Shown: in pieces, positions 1 through 11,442 of the stretch
Layout: the number at the start of each line of letters is the position of its first letter
Numbering within the stretch: the stretch's first letter is position 1
Assembly: GCA_930367215.1 (NCBI GenBank)
Contig: OV884059.1
Coordinates: 19,244,945 to 19,308,944 of the forward strand
Source of the DNA: Pollenia angustigena
Lineage: Eukaryota; Arthropoda; Insecta; Diptera; Polleniidae
Length of the DNA stretch: 64,000 nt
Direction of reading: 5' to 3'
Translations under genes and position numbers: made by a program
The notes under the pieces: generated by a model
Told to the model about the DNA's origin: nothing
What the model saw: the letters and a program-made list of their open reading frames with translations, nothing else
Database searches by the model: none

Positions 1-100
1 CATCGGCTAACAGCCGGAGCGAGCCGCTGCCGAGCATTTTTTGCGTCAGCCGCCGCCGCCGATTAAATCCCACGGCGCAGGTCTCTGAACCGGACTGATT
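1..100. other. GC-rich edge segment
   Basis: The first hundred bases are clearly richer in G and C than the rest, with a run of GCC triplets. Short open frames exist on the plus strand but end within about 20-30 codons. It may be the edge of a host exon or a CpG-rich regulatory patch cut by the window border. No function can be assigned. Confidence 0.25.
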
Positions 101-912
101 TTTGACATATAATATAATAATAATACAAAAAAAAAAAAAAAATTTAAGATTTTTTTTAATTAATGAAGATTTTTCTCCGAAAATTTCTGACACCACTTAT
201 CACAGACCATGAATAGACTCGAGACGAAAAAAACCAAAATATGGCCAAATTACCACAATAATATGTTGCTAAACATTTTTAATAAAATGCTAAATTCACA
301 TTAGGTTGTTGTTTTTTTAGACCTGCCGAATGCCAAGAAAACATCAAAATTTGCAATACCAAAGAATTAAAGTGCTGAACTAAAAGCAGATGTAGGGCTC
401 TAAGCTGACTAATTCGACTCTAATTTTAATCACTCAAACTAATATAGGTAGAATTGATTTTGTGGGTTTAGGCAATATAGACAATATGACATAAAGAAGT
501 GTAGGCTTTCAAATAGGAAGTGCCTCCATGGAAGTAAACTCCGATTATTCCGACAGTGAGAGTTAGGAAATATATGTATATGACTAAGCAATGGGCGGGA
601 TGGACATAAATACGATTTTTTTTGGCCAAATCAAGTAAACGTTCGTACGCTTCTTCTAAATTAAGAACTCCTAATACTGCACTTGACCTAAGTTAAGCGC
701 TAGTAATGCTAAATTTATTTAATTGTTTAACTAATCTAAGGATACGGTAGAGAAATTGGGAATCGAGTTGAAGGAAAAATCGTCAAAAATATCAAATGCC
801 TTGAAAATAGTTTAATAAATCATAATCGTGATGCCAAAAATCGTCGGTATAGCATTGGTGTAAAACTAATTGCTTAAGCGGCACATTTACTCTCCCCTTT
901 AGTTTATCTTTT
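101..912. other. AT-rich stretch without recognised gene
   Basis: Homopolymeric A and T runs and no open frame resembling a known protein. I see no terminal inverted repeats or tandem structure here. Confidence 0.5.
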
Positions 913-1198
913 TGAAATGCATACCTTCACTTAATTGTTAATAAAAGCGAAACGCGTTCATCGATTTTCATGATTTATGTCTCATTTATTTCATAGGTTA
1001 TGCGACTTCACGTGAAAGTAATAGGACTTGAAACATTTTTTTTTACTGTTTTGGATTTTTTATGAATTAAAAATAAAAAATTTTAATTTTTTGGGCAAAA
1101 AATATTTTTTTTCTTCATACATTTATTTATAACTGCGAAACTGTTGCTTATGTAGCAAAATGTTATATAAACAGATGAAAGTTATTGTAATTCTTATC
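913..1198 (+). repeat. Orphan fragment of the long inverted repeat of the 3980-7378 transposon
   Basis: From 'taccttcacttaattg' through the 'gcgttcatcgatttt' block to the 'tgttatataaac' block, this matches the inner part of the inverted repeats at 4260-4480 (reverse complement) and 6881-7160 (direct). The outermost roughly 190 bp, including the G-run terminus, are missing. It is a leftover of a second copy of the same family, truncated at both sides. Confidence 0.7.
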
Positions 1199-1599
1199 CT
1201 TAGCAGAACTGAGTCCTGAATCAATTAGCTGAAAAATGTTGTACTGTGTAATGCAACAAATTGAGAGGTGGCACCTGGTGGCACTTGAAATTGATTTATA
1301 ATGTTAAAACAGATATAAGACAATGTATTAGTAGTGATTTCAAACTAAAGAAAAGTAAAGATCAAATTGCAGGTCCAAATGTTTGGAGAAAAATGGGATT
1401 TTTGTTATATGTTCATAAAAATACACAAAAAAAAAAACTTAAGTCTCTGCAGATTTTTTTTTTTCAATTTTAGTATACTTAAATATACTACTTTAAATAG
1501 AAAAAAAAGAAAAACGTTAGCTCACATAGTAAAAAAATATTCGCATTTAAATTCTTAGGTTTAAATTAAGTTGGTTCGGTCAATGAAGTCAATGAAGAA
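1199..1599. other. AT-rich stretch without recognised gene
   Basis: Two overlapping short open frames are rich in Lys and Phe from A and T runs and resemble nothing known. The last part may be eroded upstream sequence of the Transib fragment that follows. Confidence 0.4.
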
Positions 1600-2019
1600 A
1601 TTGACTCTAGAAAATTTGGAGATTTTGCTAAGGAAACTGCAAAAATATATACAACCAAGTACCCATGGAGAAATATGTCTGCTACAGTTCACAAAATCCT
1701 TTATCATGGAGAAGATGTCATTAAATATCAGTTGGTGCCACTTGGAGATTTATCAGAGGAAGCTCAGGAAAAAAGGAATAAGGATTACAGATTTTATAGA
1801 GAGCACAATACTAGAAAAATTTCACGAAATTCCACTAATGAAGATCTATTTAATATATTATTGGCAACGTCAGATCCGTTTATCTCCAGTATTCGAAATC
1901 AATGGAAAGTGGAACATCGGGATTTAGATGAAGAAGTCAAAAAACTACTTAAGAACAGAAATAACACAGAACAAAATATGGAATATTTGCAATCAATCTT
2001 TCAATTAAATGAACAATAA
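1600..2019 (+). pseudogene. Transib (RAG1-like) transposase, C-terminal fragment
   Basis: The frame that ends at the stop at 2017-2019 reads FGDFAKETAKIY..TVHKILYHGEDVIKYQ..LGDLSEEAQEKRNK..NEDLFNILLATSDPFIS. It lines up with the last third of the intact Transib transposase at 58447-60450. It keeps the histidine pair spaced H-x4-H and the glutamate of the AQE-xxNK motif, which correspond to the zinc-binding histidines and the third catalytic acid of the RAG1/Transib family. The N-terminal and central domains, with both catalytic aspartates, are absent upstream, so it cannot be active. Sequence differs widely from the intact copy, so this is a separate, older subfamily rather than a recent copy. 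Confidence 0.8.
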
Positions 2020-2521
2020 TTATAATTCATTAGATCTAAGACAGACATTGTATTAGTAAAAAATAATAATAAATAGAAGCTCACGATGTTACAAAAGCTA
2101 TTAAAATCTATTGCTGCTATTATTCATACATTATCCACATATGTATTATGAAATGTTTTAATAAATAAGAATAAATAAGTGTAAAAAAATTTGAAAGCAA
2201 AAAATTGTTTATTTTTCAGCAATAATAGCTAAATTTCCAGTGGATTTTATTTTTTTTTTATAGTAAGCATTTAATTTTTTGAGTGTCCCATTATTGCAAA
2301 AAATGTTAATGATTATTATTTAAATCAAAAAATTACATTTTTAAATAATTAAAAGAATTTAAAAAAACCATATTGCACGCTAAATTAAAAAAAAAATTTA
2401 AGTTCCACTTTGACCTTAAATTCCTCAATAACTACTCAACCGATTTTAATGAAATTTAAAGCGAAGAAAGTTTAAGAATCTAACTGTCGATTAAAATATC
2501 TCCTTCGGTTCAAAAGATACA

Positions 2522-2559
2522 GATTTTTGGCCAATGAAAAACGATTTTCAGCCACTGTG
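2522..2559 (-). repeat. Transib terminal repeat, RSS-like
   Basis: On the minus strand: heptamer CACAGTG (2553-2559), 22-bp spacer, then CCAAAAATC (2522-2530), a 7/9 match to the V(D)J nonamer ACAAAAACC. Just inside, 'TATCTTTTGAACCGAA' is shared with the left end of the complete Transib at 58165-58181. Confidence 0.75.
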
Positions 2560-2599
2560 CGTCGCGACGCTGACATTCTTTAATGATGATTGAACCACT

Positions 2600-3330
2600 C
2601 AATTGAAGGAGTGGACAACCAACTACTCACCATCTTCGTGCGTTGTCGCTTACAATGGACGTTACTTTATTTGTTAATTCAAACTCTGTGATCACTTTTT
2701 TTAAGATATTACAAACATTTTCGTTAGTATGCCTATCACTTAGCTGTTCGCAGGATAACAAATGTGATTTCAAATTTGTGTTCGAGTCTATAAAAAGGGC
2801 TGTAAATGCCATATAACATGCATTGGTTTTAAATGTCCTTCCATCAGATGTTAAAGAAGCTGCAAAAGGCTATCTCACTTCCGATTTAATTACATCTAAA
2901 ATTTCCATAAGTAGATGCCAGCAAGTTGTACGAAATGGTTTTTCTTGTCGGCAAGGTGTCGCCTAGCCACTGCTATACTTCCTCTTTAAGCTTTTTGAAA
3001 TCCGGTTCTTCCACAATTATTAAGGCGTGGTGTGGTGACCCTTGGCTATCATCTAAAGAATCTGCTTATCTATTTTTTCCACTTATCTTATGGGTAGAGG
3101 CTTGTGTAAAAACTGAGCCATAGTATGTTGCTGTTGGGGTATTCGAGTGCTAGCGGCATCACTTTCAGTATCTTTTGAAGTCAATGGCGTTGCCCTTCAA
3201 TAGTGATTGGAGTTAAATTATTTTAGGTGCTGTGCTTATCTTGCTCGTTGGTTCCCATCTTCCGTAAAATGAGTCCATGTGGAACTAAGTATGTTTTCTC
3301 TTTCCCGACATATTAAATCTGGTTGTTCAC
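2600..3330 (-). pseudogene. hAT-family transposase remnant
   Basis: Minus-strand conceptual translation gives, in order and with frame breaks, a Ser/Thr-rich linker (about 3180-3110), 'LPTRKTISYNLL' (about 2930), then MAFTALFIDSNTNLKSHLLS and 'DRHTNENVCNILKKV', ending 'VTSIVSDNARR' near 2630. This is the order seen in hAT transposases after the BED finger: the conserved LPSRKTLS block, the strand with 'ht.+LKSylL.c', the H-T-.eNI helix, and the VTDNA motif. At least two frameshifts and stop codons disrupt it and the C-terminal dimerisation domain is missing. The Transib end at 2559 lies just beyond. Confidence 0.65.
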
Positions 3331-3979
3331 TATTACTAATAAATTTAAATCTGCTAAATATTAAATATTATTATATTTATAATAATGAAATAATTAACAG
3401 GCATGTTCTGAAAATAAGTTTTTTGTAAAGTGATTTGAAGTCGCTAAAAAGGCGTTTTGTCCAAAAAAAATTTTTAAATCTCGAGATTTAAAACCGGCCA
3501 GTACACAGACGCTGTTTTAGTTTTGTTTAGCTGATATGGTTCATCTGCGGCTGCCAGAGCAAAAAAGTTTTAAAGTCGTGCAGCATATGACTAATTTATT
3601 CAATTAAATTAATCATTAAAAATAAAATTAATTTGTTAATAAAAAAAACTAAAAGTAAACAATACCTAATTATGAAGTTTGATTGGTTAAATTTTAATAT
3701 ACAAAGGTAAAAAATAAATGGTTTACCCCAGGTCGACACTAAAGACAAATATCTCAGCAAGTTGGCAAAAACGTCGGCAGAATAACAGAGCAATAAATCT
3801 TATTGCTCAACTTCTGTTAAAGGCATGGGAATATGTATTTATGTTAACTCATAATTTGAAAAAAAATAAAGGAAAAAGGTGCGAGTAAAAACTGGCGCGC
3901 CATGGCGCAATCTTGCAAAAATTATTTTATTAATATAAATTCTTTCTTATTCGGCTTTATTACACAGTACAACAGCCAA
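3331..3979. other. Intergenic stretch without recognised gene
   Basis: AT-rich sequence with one short minus-strand open frame at 3596-3793 that has no recognisable motif. Nothing else supportable. Confidence 0.45.
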
Positions 3980-4477
3980 TCTGGGGGGTGAGAAATTCCA
4001 AGTCAGGGTGATGGTACTAGGTCAGTATAGTAAAACCCTCAAAGGGTTTGGCGTTCGTATGTGTCAGTTTTTTTATGACATTTAAAATTTTTTCCTCATC
4101 TTGATGTTTTTTCGCTTAGTTGTAACATTTTGGCAAAAACGTAGTTTAACATAACTCGAGAACCACTTGTCCGATTTTGATGAAACAAATTTAGAAAAAT
4201 TAAGAATTACAATTTTTCTAATCTGTTTCTTTACCGTTTTCCTATATGTGCAACACTTTCGAAGTTAAAAATGAATGTATGAAGAAAAAAAATATTTTTT
4301 GCCCAAAAAATTTAAATTTTTTATTTTTAATTCATAAAAAATCCAAAACAGTAAAAAAAAGTTTCAAGTCCTATTACTTTCACGTTAAGTTGCATAACCT
4401 TTAAAATAAATGAGACATAAATCATGAAAATCGATGAACGCGTTTCGCTTTTATTAACAATTAAGTAAAGGTATGCA
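3980..4477 (+). repeat. Left long terminal inverted repeat
   Basis: Reverse-complement match of 6881-7378. It begins with a T-C-T-G6 terminus. It contains 'aaaccctcaaagggttt', a small palindrome near 4034-4050 that is conserved in the right arm. Confidence 0.8.
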
Positions 4478-4882
4478 TTTCAAAAATTTGCTCGATATAT
4501 GCACAAAATTCTTTGCAAAAACATGTATGACTTTTTTTATGATTCTTAGAATTCAAAAAAAAAAAAAAGTAACAAACAAAAGGTTATTTGATTTTTATGA
4601 TTGCGGTAGCAAAGTAATAAGCGGTAATAAATGTGCGTGGACAATTGAAAGGAAAAAAGGAAAGTGCACTTTTTGAATTATTTGGGGTTTTCCGTTGGCT
4701 ACCTGTATGATTTTTTTACAGAAATTCCACCCACATCTATTAGTCAGTAAAATATTGAAAAAATACGTAGTATTTATAGGTGTTCATTTATCGATTTTTG
4801 TCATTCAACAAGTGCCGACGAACGCTAACAGTAAAAGTGATTTTTCTCCAGTTTTTTAAAAGTGAACAAAAGAGAACAGAAT

Positions 4883-6728
4883 ATGGAACTGTGCAAGCCA
4901 GATATAAATAGCTTTTGCTACTGCTGTGGTCAATATGTCTCAACACATAAATAAAGGGGAAATTTCAGTACTGATTTTGTTCAAACATACGAGATGTACT
5001 TCAACCAAAATGTTATAGTGAACGAAAATGGGGTACCAAATATAGTGTGTAAAAGCTGCTTCAACCGTCTAATGGATTGGAAAAATAGAAGACGTGAAAG
5101 TATGCCATTCGGTATCCCAATGACTTGGACTAATCCTGGCGAAGGTCACAATCCATTGAATTGCTATGCATGTGCGAATAAAGGAGCCGCAAAAAGGATA
5201 AGAAAATCGTATAATTACGTTGGTGTTGCAAGTGCCGCAACACCATTGCCTCATTCGGACCACATTCCTGTGCCAAAAGCTTCTAGCCAAGATATTTTCT
5301 CTTCTACGACTGCTCCGACATATCATGCACGTGATGATCCCCCATATGAGCCATCAGTATCCAATGAGCCAATTTTAATAAATCAAAATAAGCTTGATTC
5401 AATTGTTGCCAAGTTGGAATTATCACAGCATATATCGGAAGAACTGGCTTCCATTTTGAAATCAAACAATTTGTTGGCACCCGGTGTGAAAGTCACAGCT
5501 TATCGAAGTCGTCAGGCAACACTCCAAAGTTTATTCCTTGTGAATGATGAATAAACTTCTGCATATTGCCCGGATGTAGGAAAATTGATGGACGCAATGG
5601 AAATAAAATATGAAGCAGATGACTGGAGATTATTTATTGACAGTTCAAAACTCAGCTTGAAGGCGGTTTTACTGCATAAGACCAATAAAAAAACCTTCAG
5701 TTCCAATCGCCTATAGTACAGAAACGAAAGAAACATATGATGCACTGGAAAATATTTTAAAAATGGTTAACTACGCCAAACATATGTGGCGCATATGCTG
5801 CGATTTAAAAGTTGTAGCAATGCTTTGCGGTCTTCAAAGCGGCTATATAAAATATATGTGCTTTTTGTGCAATTGGGATACACGATTTTCTGGTGACCAA
5901 TATGCATGCCACGGATGGAAACTCAGAGAGCACAGCAGGTTACAAACGGCCAATATTATTCGTGAGCCTCTAGTGCCGAAGGAGAAGATATTGCTGCCTC
6001 CACAGCATATTAAACTTGGAATTGTTAAGAATTTTATCAAAACTGTCGCCAAAAGAGATGAAGTTTTCTTGTGTTTGAAACTAATTTACCCGAGACTCAG
6101 CGAAAGTAAAATTAAAGAAGGTAAGTTATAATATCACATTAATTTCCCATGATTTTCCATCTTAACAAATTAATTTTTTCCAATCAGGCGTACTAAATGG
6201 TCCAGATATACGAAAGCTGATTAAAAGTGACGCATTCAACAATATTTTGATTGACGCTGAATTGAATGCATGGCATGGGAAAGCATCGTTCTAACAACTT
6301 CGATGTTTCTGTCGCAAGGATGTTAAGAGCATTCTCGGAAATTGGTGTCCACATGTCCTTGAAAATCCATTATTTACATCATCATCTCGACTACTTCAGC
6401 AAACAATTGGCTACCGAATCTGATGAACAAGGTGAACGCTATCATCAAGTTGCTATGCCATTTGAAATGAGGTAATAATCATTTTTTATTTTTTCAAACT
6501 CATTTTAATAAACCAAAAACTTACAGATATAGAGGCAAAAAGTCGCCGAGTGCAATAATTGCGGAAATTTGCTGGTGGAGTAAGCTTGTGTGGCAAGACA
6601 AGGATGATCTTGATGATAAAGAATTTTCAGGAGATGCAGAAGGGCCAACAGTGGGGTCACACATTGACATTATGTGTGGTTCAGAAACTGATGATAGCGA
6701 TGCCACATTTATTAAAATAAATAAATAA
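4883..6728 (+). pseudogene. Broken transposon-encoded gene of unknown function, three exons
   Basis: Starts MELCKPDINSFCYCCGQYVS at 4883, with paired cysteines repeated later as CKSCFNRLMDW and CYACANK, so the N-terminus looks like a zinc-binding domain. A stop near 4950, a stop at 5552, a frameshift near 5690 and another near 6270 interrupt the frame. Exon 1 continues with 'DWRLFIDSSKLSLKAVLLHK' and 'CDLKVVAMLCGLQSGY', then CFLCNWD and LPPQHIKLGIVKNF. Introns have canonical borders (about 6120-6187 GTAAGT..CAG; 6471-6526 GTAATA..CAG). Exons 2-3 carry MSLKIHYLHHHLDYF and 'DEQGERYHQ'. I recognise this motif set from uncharacterised arthropod transposon-like proteins but cannot name a superfamily. 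Its placement between long inverted repeats suggests a transposase. Confidence 0.65.
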
Positions 6729-6880
6729 AATAAAAATAAAAAATTATAAAAATGTTTACTTAATTTTTTTAGTAGTTTATGGCCAGAAGTCTGGAGTTAT
6801 TGGGGATAAATTATAAAAAAAGGCGATAAATGACACTTTTTTGAATAAAAACAAAAATCAATATTCTTGTCAAAATGGGA

Positions 6881-7378
6881 TACCTTCACTTAATTGTAAA
6901 TAAAATCAGAACGCGTTAATCGATTTCTATGATCTATGTCGCATTTTGTTTATAGGTTATGTGACTTTACATGAAATTAATAACACTTGATCCTTTTTTC
7001 CGTTTTGGATTTTTTATGAATTAAAAAAAAAAAAAATTTTTAATTTTTAGGCAAAAAAAATATTTTCTTTTATCCACAAATTTATTTTTACCGGCAAAAC
7101 TGTTGATTATAAAGAAAAACGTTATATGAACGGATTAAAGAAATTGTAATTCTAAATTTTTTTGAGTTTGTTTTAGCAAAATCGGAAAAGTGGTTCTCAA
7201 GTTATGTTAAACTACGTTTTTGCCAAAATGTTACAACTAAGCGAAAAAACATCAAGATAAGGAAAAAATTTAAAATGTCATAAAAAAAAACTGACACATA
7301 CGAACGCCAAACCCTTTGAGGGTTTTACTATACTGACCTAGTACCATCACCCTGACTTGGAATTTCTCACCCCCCAGA
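6881..7378 (-). repeat. Right long terminal inverted repeat
   Basis: Reverse complement of the left arm. It ends in a C6 run and AGA at 7378, then CAA. Confidence 0.8.
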
Positions 7379-8486
7379 CAATAATCCCAAAAATGTTCCA
7401 TAGTGTTATTTAAATGTATATTAATTTGTTTAAGCTTGAGGTCTTTTTTTTATATAAAAATATTAATTTTATAAATTTTTTTGTTTGCTTTATTTATGAA
7501 AATGAAATATACAAAACTTATGAAGTTAAATTATTTATATACAAATAAATAATGCAAAACTTTATAAGGATTATGAAATGAAATATACATAACTTATGAA
7601 AGTAAAAGTATTTATAAAGATGAAATAATACCAGACTTTTGAAATTAAAAGTAAAGCCTGGACTTTGCTTTATTTATGAAAATGAAATATACAAAACTTA
7701 TGAAATTAAATTATTTATATACAAATAAATAATGCAAAACTTTATAAGGATTATGAAATGAAATATACAAAACTTATGAAAGTAAAAGTATTTTGGACTT
7801 TGCTTTATTTATATACAAATAAATAACGCAAAACTTTATAAAGATGAAATAATACCAGACTTTTGAAATTAAAAGTAAAGCCTGGGCTTTGCTTTATTTA
7901 TGAAAATGAAATATACAAAACTTATGAAATTAAATTATTTATAGACAAATAAATAATGCAAAACTTTATAAGGATTATGAAATGAAATATACAAAACTTA
8001 TGAAAGTAAAAGTATTTTGGACTTTGCTTTATTTATATACAAATAAATAACGCAAAACTTTATAAAGATGAAATAATACCAGACTTTTGAAATTAAAAGT
8101 AAAGCCTGGACTTTGCTTTATTTATGAAAATGAAATATACAAAACTTATGAAATTAAATTATTTATAGACAAATAAATAATGCAAAACTTTATAAGGATT
8201 ATGAAATGAAATATACAAAACTTATGAAAGTAAAAGTATTTTGGACTTTGCTTTATTTATATACAAATAAATAACGCAAAACTTTATAAAGATGAAATAA
8301 TACCAGACTTTTGAAATTAAAAGTAAAGCCTGGACTTTGCTTTATTTATGAAAATGAAATATACAAAACTTATGAAATTAAATTATTTATATACAAATAA
8401 ATAATGCAAAACTTTATAAGGATTATGAAATGAAATATACAAAACTTATGAAAGTAAAAGTATTTTGGACTTTGCTTTATTTATAT

Positions 8487-8731
8487 CACAGAGCATACAG
8501 AGGCTTCACGAGACAGAAAATATTGTGTTTTTTCTGTCTTTTTCTTCGAAAGCTGCCCTTTTTGCATTTTTTGTTTTGATTACGCAATTCGTGTTGATAG
8601 TGGCGGCCTGTTTTTACACATTGCCACTTCACTAACAAAAAACGTTTTCTTTCTCTTTCTTCGAAAGCTGCCCTCGCAAATGATTTAGGCATTTTTCATG
8701 CGTCACTTTTTTCATCTCTGTATACTTTGTG
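8487..8731. mobile_element. 245-bp hAT-like MITE in satellite, copy 1
   Basis: Ends are CACAGAGCATACAGAG and, on the other strand, CACAAAGTATACAGAG (14/16). The normal monomer reads ctttATTTATATacaaata; here ATTTATAT precedes the insert and ATTTATTT follows it, then acaaata resumes. That is an 8-bp target duplication with one later change, as made by hAT elements. Inside, 'cttcgaaagctgccct' occurs twice about 115 bp apart. A 68-codon antisense frame spans most of it, but all three copies descend from one insertion, so its openness proves nothing. Confidence 0.85.
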
Positions 8732-11197
8732 ATTTATTTACAAATAAATAACGCAAAACTTTATAAAGATGAAATAATACCAGACTTTTGAAATTAAAAG
8801 TAAAGCCTGGACTTTGCTTTATTTATGAAAATGAAATATACAAAACTTATGAAGTTAAATTATTTATATACAAATAAATAATGCAAAACTTTATAAGGAT
8901 TATGAAATTAAATATACAAAACTTATGAAAGTAAAAGTATTTTGGACTTTGCTTTATTTATATACAAATAAATAACGCAAAACTTTATAAAGATGAAATA
9001 ATACCAGACTTTTGAAATTAAAAGCCTGGACTTTGCTTTATTTATGAAAATGAAATATACAAAACTTATGAAGTTAAATTATTTATATACAAATAAATAA
9101 TGCAAAACTTTATAAGGATTATGAAATGAAATATACAGAACTTATGAAAGTAAAAGTATTTTGGACTTTGCTTTATTTATATACAAATAAATAACGCAAA
9201 ACTTTATAAAGATGAAATAATACCAGACTTTTGAAATTAAAAGTAAAGCCTGGACTTTGCTTTATTTATGAAAATGAAATATACAAAACTTATGAAGTTA
9301 AATTATTTATATACAAATAAATAATGCAAAACTTTATAAGGATTATGAAATGAAATATACAAAACTTATGAAAGTAAAAGTATTTTGGACTTTGCTTTAT
9401 TTATATACAAATAAATAACGCAAAACTTTATAAAGATGAAATAATACCAGACTTTTGAAATTAAAAGTAAAGTCTGGACTTTGCTTTATTTATGAAAATG
9501 AAATATACAAAACTTATGAAGTTAAATTATTTATATACAAATAAATAATGCAAAACTTTATAAGGATTATGAAATGAAATATACAAAACTTATGAAAGTA
9601 AAAGTATTTTGGACTTTGCTTTATTTATATACAAATAAATAACGCAAAACTTTATAAAGATGAAATAATACCAGACTTTTGAAATTAAAAGTAAAGCCTG
9701 GACTTTGCTTTATTTATGAAAATGAAATATACCAAACTTATGAAGTTAAATTATTTATATACAAATAAATAATGCAAAACTTTATAAGGATTATGAAATG
9801 AAATATACAAAACTTATGAAAGTAAAAGTATTTTGGACTTTGCTTTATTTATATACAAATAAATAACGCAAAACTTTATAAAGATGAAATAATACCAGAC
9901 TTTTGAAATTAAAAGTAAAGCCTGGACTTTGCTTTATTTATGAAAATGAAATATACAAAACTTATGAAGTTAAATTATTTATATACAAATAAATAATGCA
10001 AAACTTTATAAGGATTATGAAATGAAATATACAAAACTTATGAAAGTAAAAGTATTTTGGACTTTGCTTTATTTATATACAAATAAATAACGCAAAACTT
10101 TATAAAGATGAAATAATACCAGACTTTTGAAATTAAAAGTAAAGCCTGGGCTTTGCTTTATTTATGAAAATGAAATATACAAAACTTATGAAATTAAATT
10201 ATTTATAGACAAATAAATAATGCAAAACTTTATAAGGATTATGAAATGAAATATACAAAACTTATGAAAGTAAAAGTATTTTGGACTTTGCTTTATTTAT
10301 ATACAAATAAATAACGCAAAACTTTATAAAGATGAAATAATACCAGACTTTTGAAATTAAAAGTAAAGCCTGGACTTTGCTTTATTTATGAAAATGAAAT
10401 ATACAAAACTTATGAAGTTAAATTATTTATATACAAATAAATAATGCAAAACTTTATAAGGATTATGAAATGAAATATACAAAACTTATGAAAGTAAAAG
10501 TATTTTGGACTTTGCTTTATTTATATACAAATAAATAACGCAAAACTTTATAAAGATGAAATAATACCAGACTTTTGAAATTAAAAGTAAAGCCTGGGCT
10601 TTGCTTTATTTATGAAAATGAAATATACAAAACTTATGAAGTTAAATTATTTATATACAAATAAATAATGCAAAACTTTATAAGGATTATGAAATGAAAT
10701 ATACAAAACTTATGAAAGTAAAAGTATTTTGGACTTTGCTTTATTTATATACAAATAAATAACGCAAAACTTTATAAAGATGAAATAATACCAGACTTTT
10801 GAAATTAAAAGTAAAGCCTGGGCTTTGCTTTATTTATGAAAATGAAATATACAAAACTTATGAAATTAAATTATTTATAGTCAAATAAATAATGCAAAAC
10901 TTTATAAGGATTATGAAATGAAATATACAAAACTTATGAAAGTAAAAGTATTTTGGACTTTGCTTTATTTATATACAAATAAATAACGCAAAACTTTATA
11001 AAGATGAAATAATACCAGACTTTTGAAATTAAAAGTAAAGCCTGGACTTTGCTTTTATATGAAAATGAAATATACAAAACTTATGAAATTAAATTATTTA
11101 TATACAAATAAATAATGCAAAACTTTATAAGGATTATGAAATGAAATATACAAAACTTATGAAAGTAAAAGTATTTTGGACTTTGCTTTATTTATAT

Positions 11198-11442
11198 CAC
11201 AGAGCATACAGAGGCGTCACGAGACAGAAAATATTGTGTTTTTTCTGTCTTTTTCTTCGAAAGCTGCCCTTTTTGCATTTTTTGTTTTGATTACGCAATT
11301 CGTGTTGATAGTGGCGGCCTGTTTTTACACATTGCCACTTCACTAACAAAAAACGTTTTCTTTCTCTTTCTTCGAAAGCTGCCCTCGCAAATGATTTAGG
11401 CATTTTTCATGCGTCACTTTTTTCATCTCTGTATACTTTGTG
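11198..11442. mobile_element. 245-bp hAT-like MITE in satellite, copy 2
   Basis: Same length, same junctions and same target duplication as copy 1; differs by 'gaggcg' instead of 'gaggct' near the left end. The next monomer carries the same private variant (gaaattaaatatac) as after copies 1 and 3, so it was copied with its surroundings rather than inserted anew. Confidence 0.85.

Larger units (their letters stand above)
1600..2559 (+). mobile_element. 5'-truncated Transib transposon remnant with preserved right end
   Basis: Transposase fragment (1600-2019), about 540 bp of AT-rich 3' flank, and an intact right terminus ending GCCACTGTG at 2559. Read from the outside in, the end is CACAGTGGC, the Transib terminus, and it is followed by CGTCG (2560-2564), which fits the 5-bp CGWCG target duplication of the family. 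The left terminus was not found, so the element lost its 5' part. Confidence 0.75.
3980..7378 (+). mobile_element. DNA transposon of unassigned superfamily with ~0.5-kb terminal inverted repeats
   Basis: The block beginning TCTGGGGGGTGAGAAATTCC at 3980 recurs as its reverse complement ending at 7378, and the similarity continues inward for about 500 bp (3980-4477 against 6881-7378) with scattered differences. Direct CAA triplets flank it (3977-3979 and 7379-7381), a possible 3-bp target duplication that is too short to be proof. The centre holds one broken three-exon gene (4883-6728). The arms diverge by several percent, which fits an old insertion. A fragment of the same repeat lies at 913-1198, so the family is multicopy. 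Confidence 0.8.

Noticed and set aside
8486..8692. 68-codon minus-strand frame as a satellite-encoded gene
   Set aside because: It lies inside a MITE with inverted ends and target duplication; the three copies are one recent duplication, so there is no evidence of selection.
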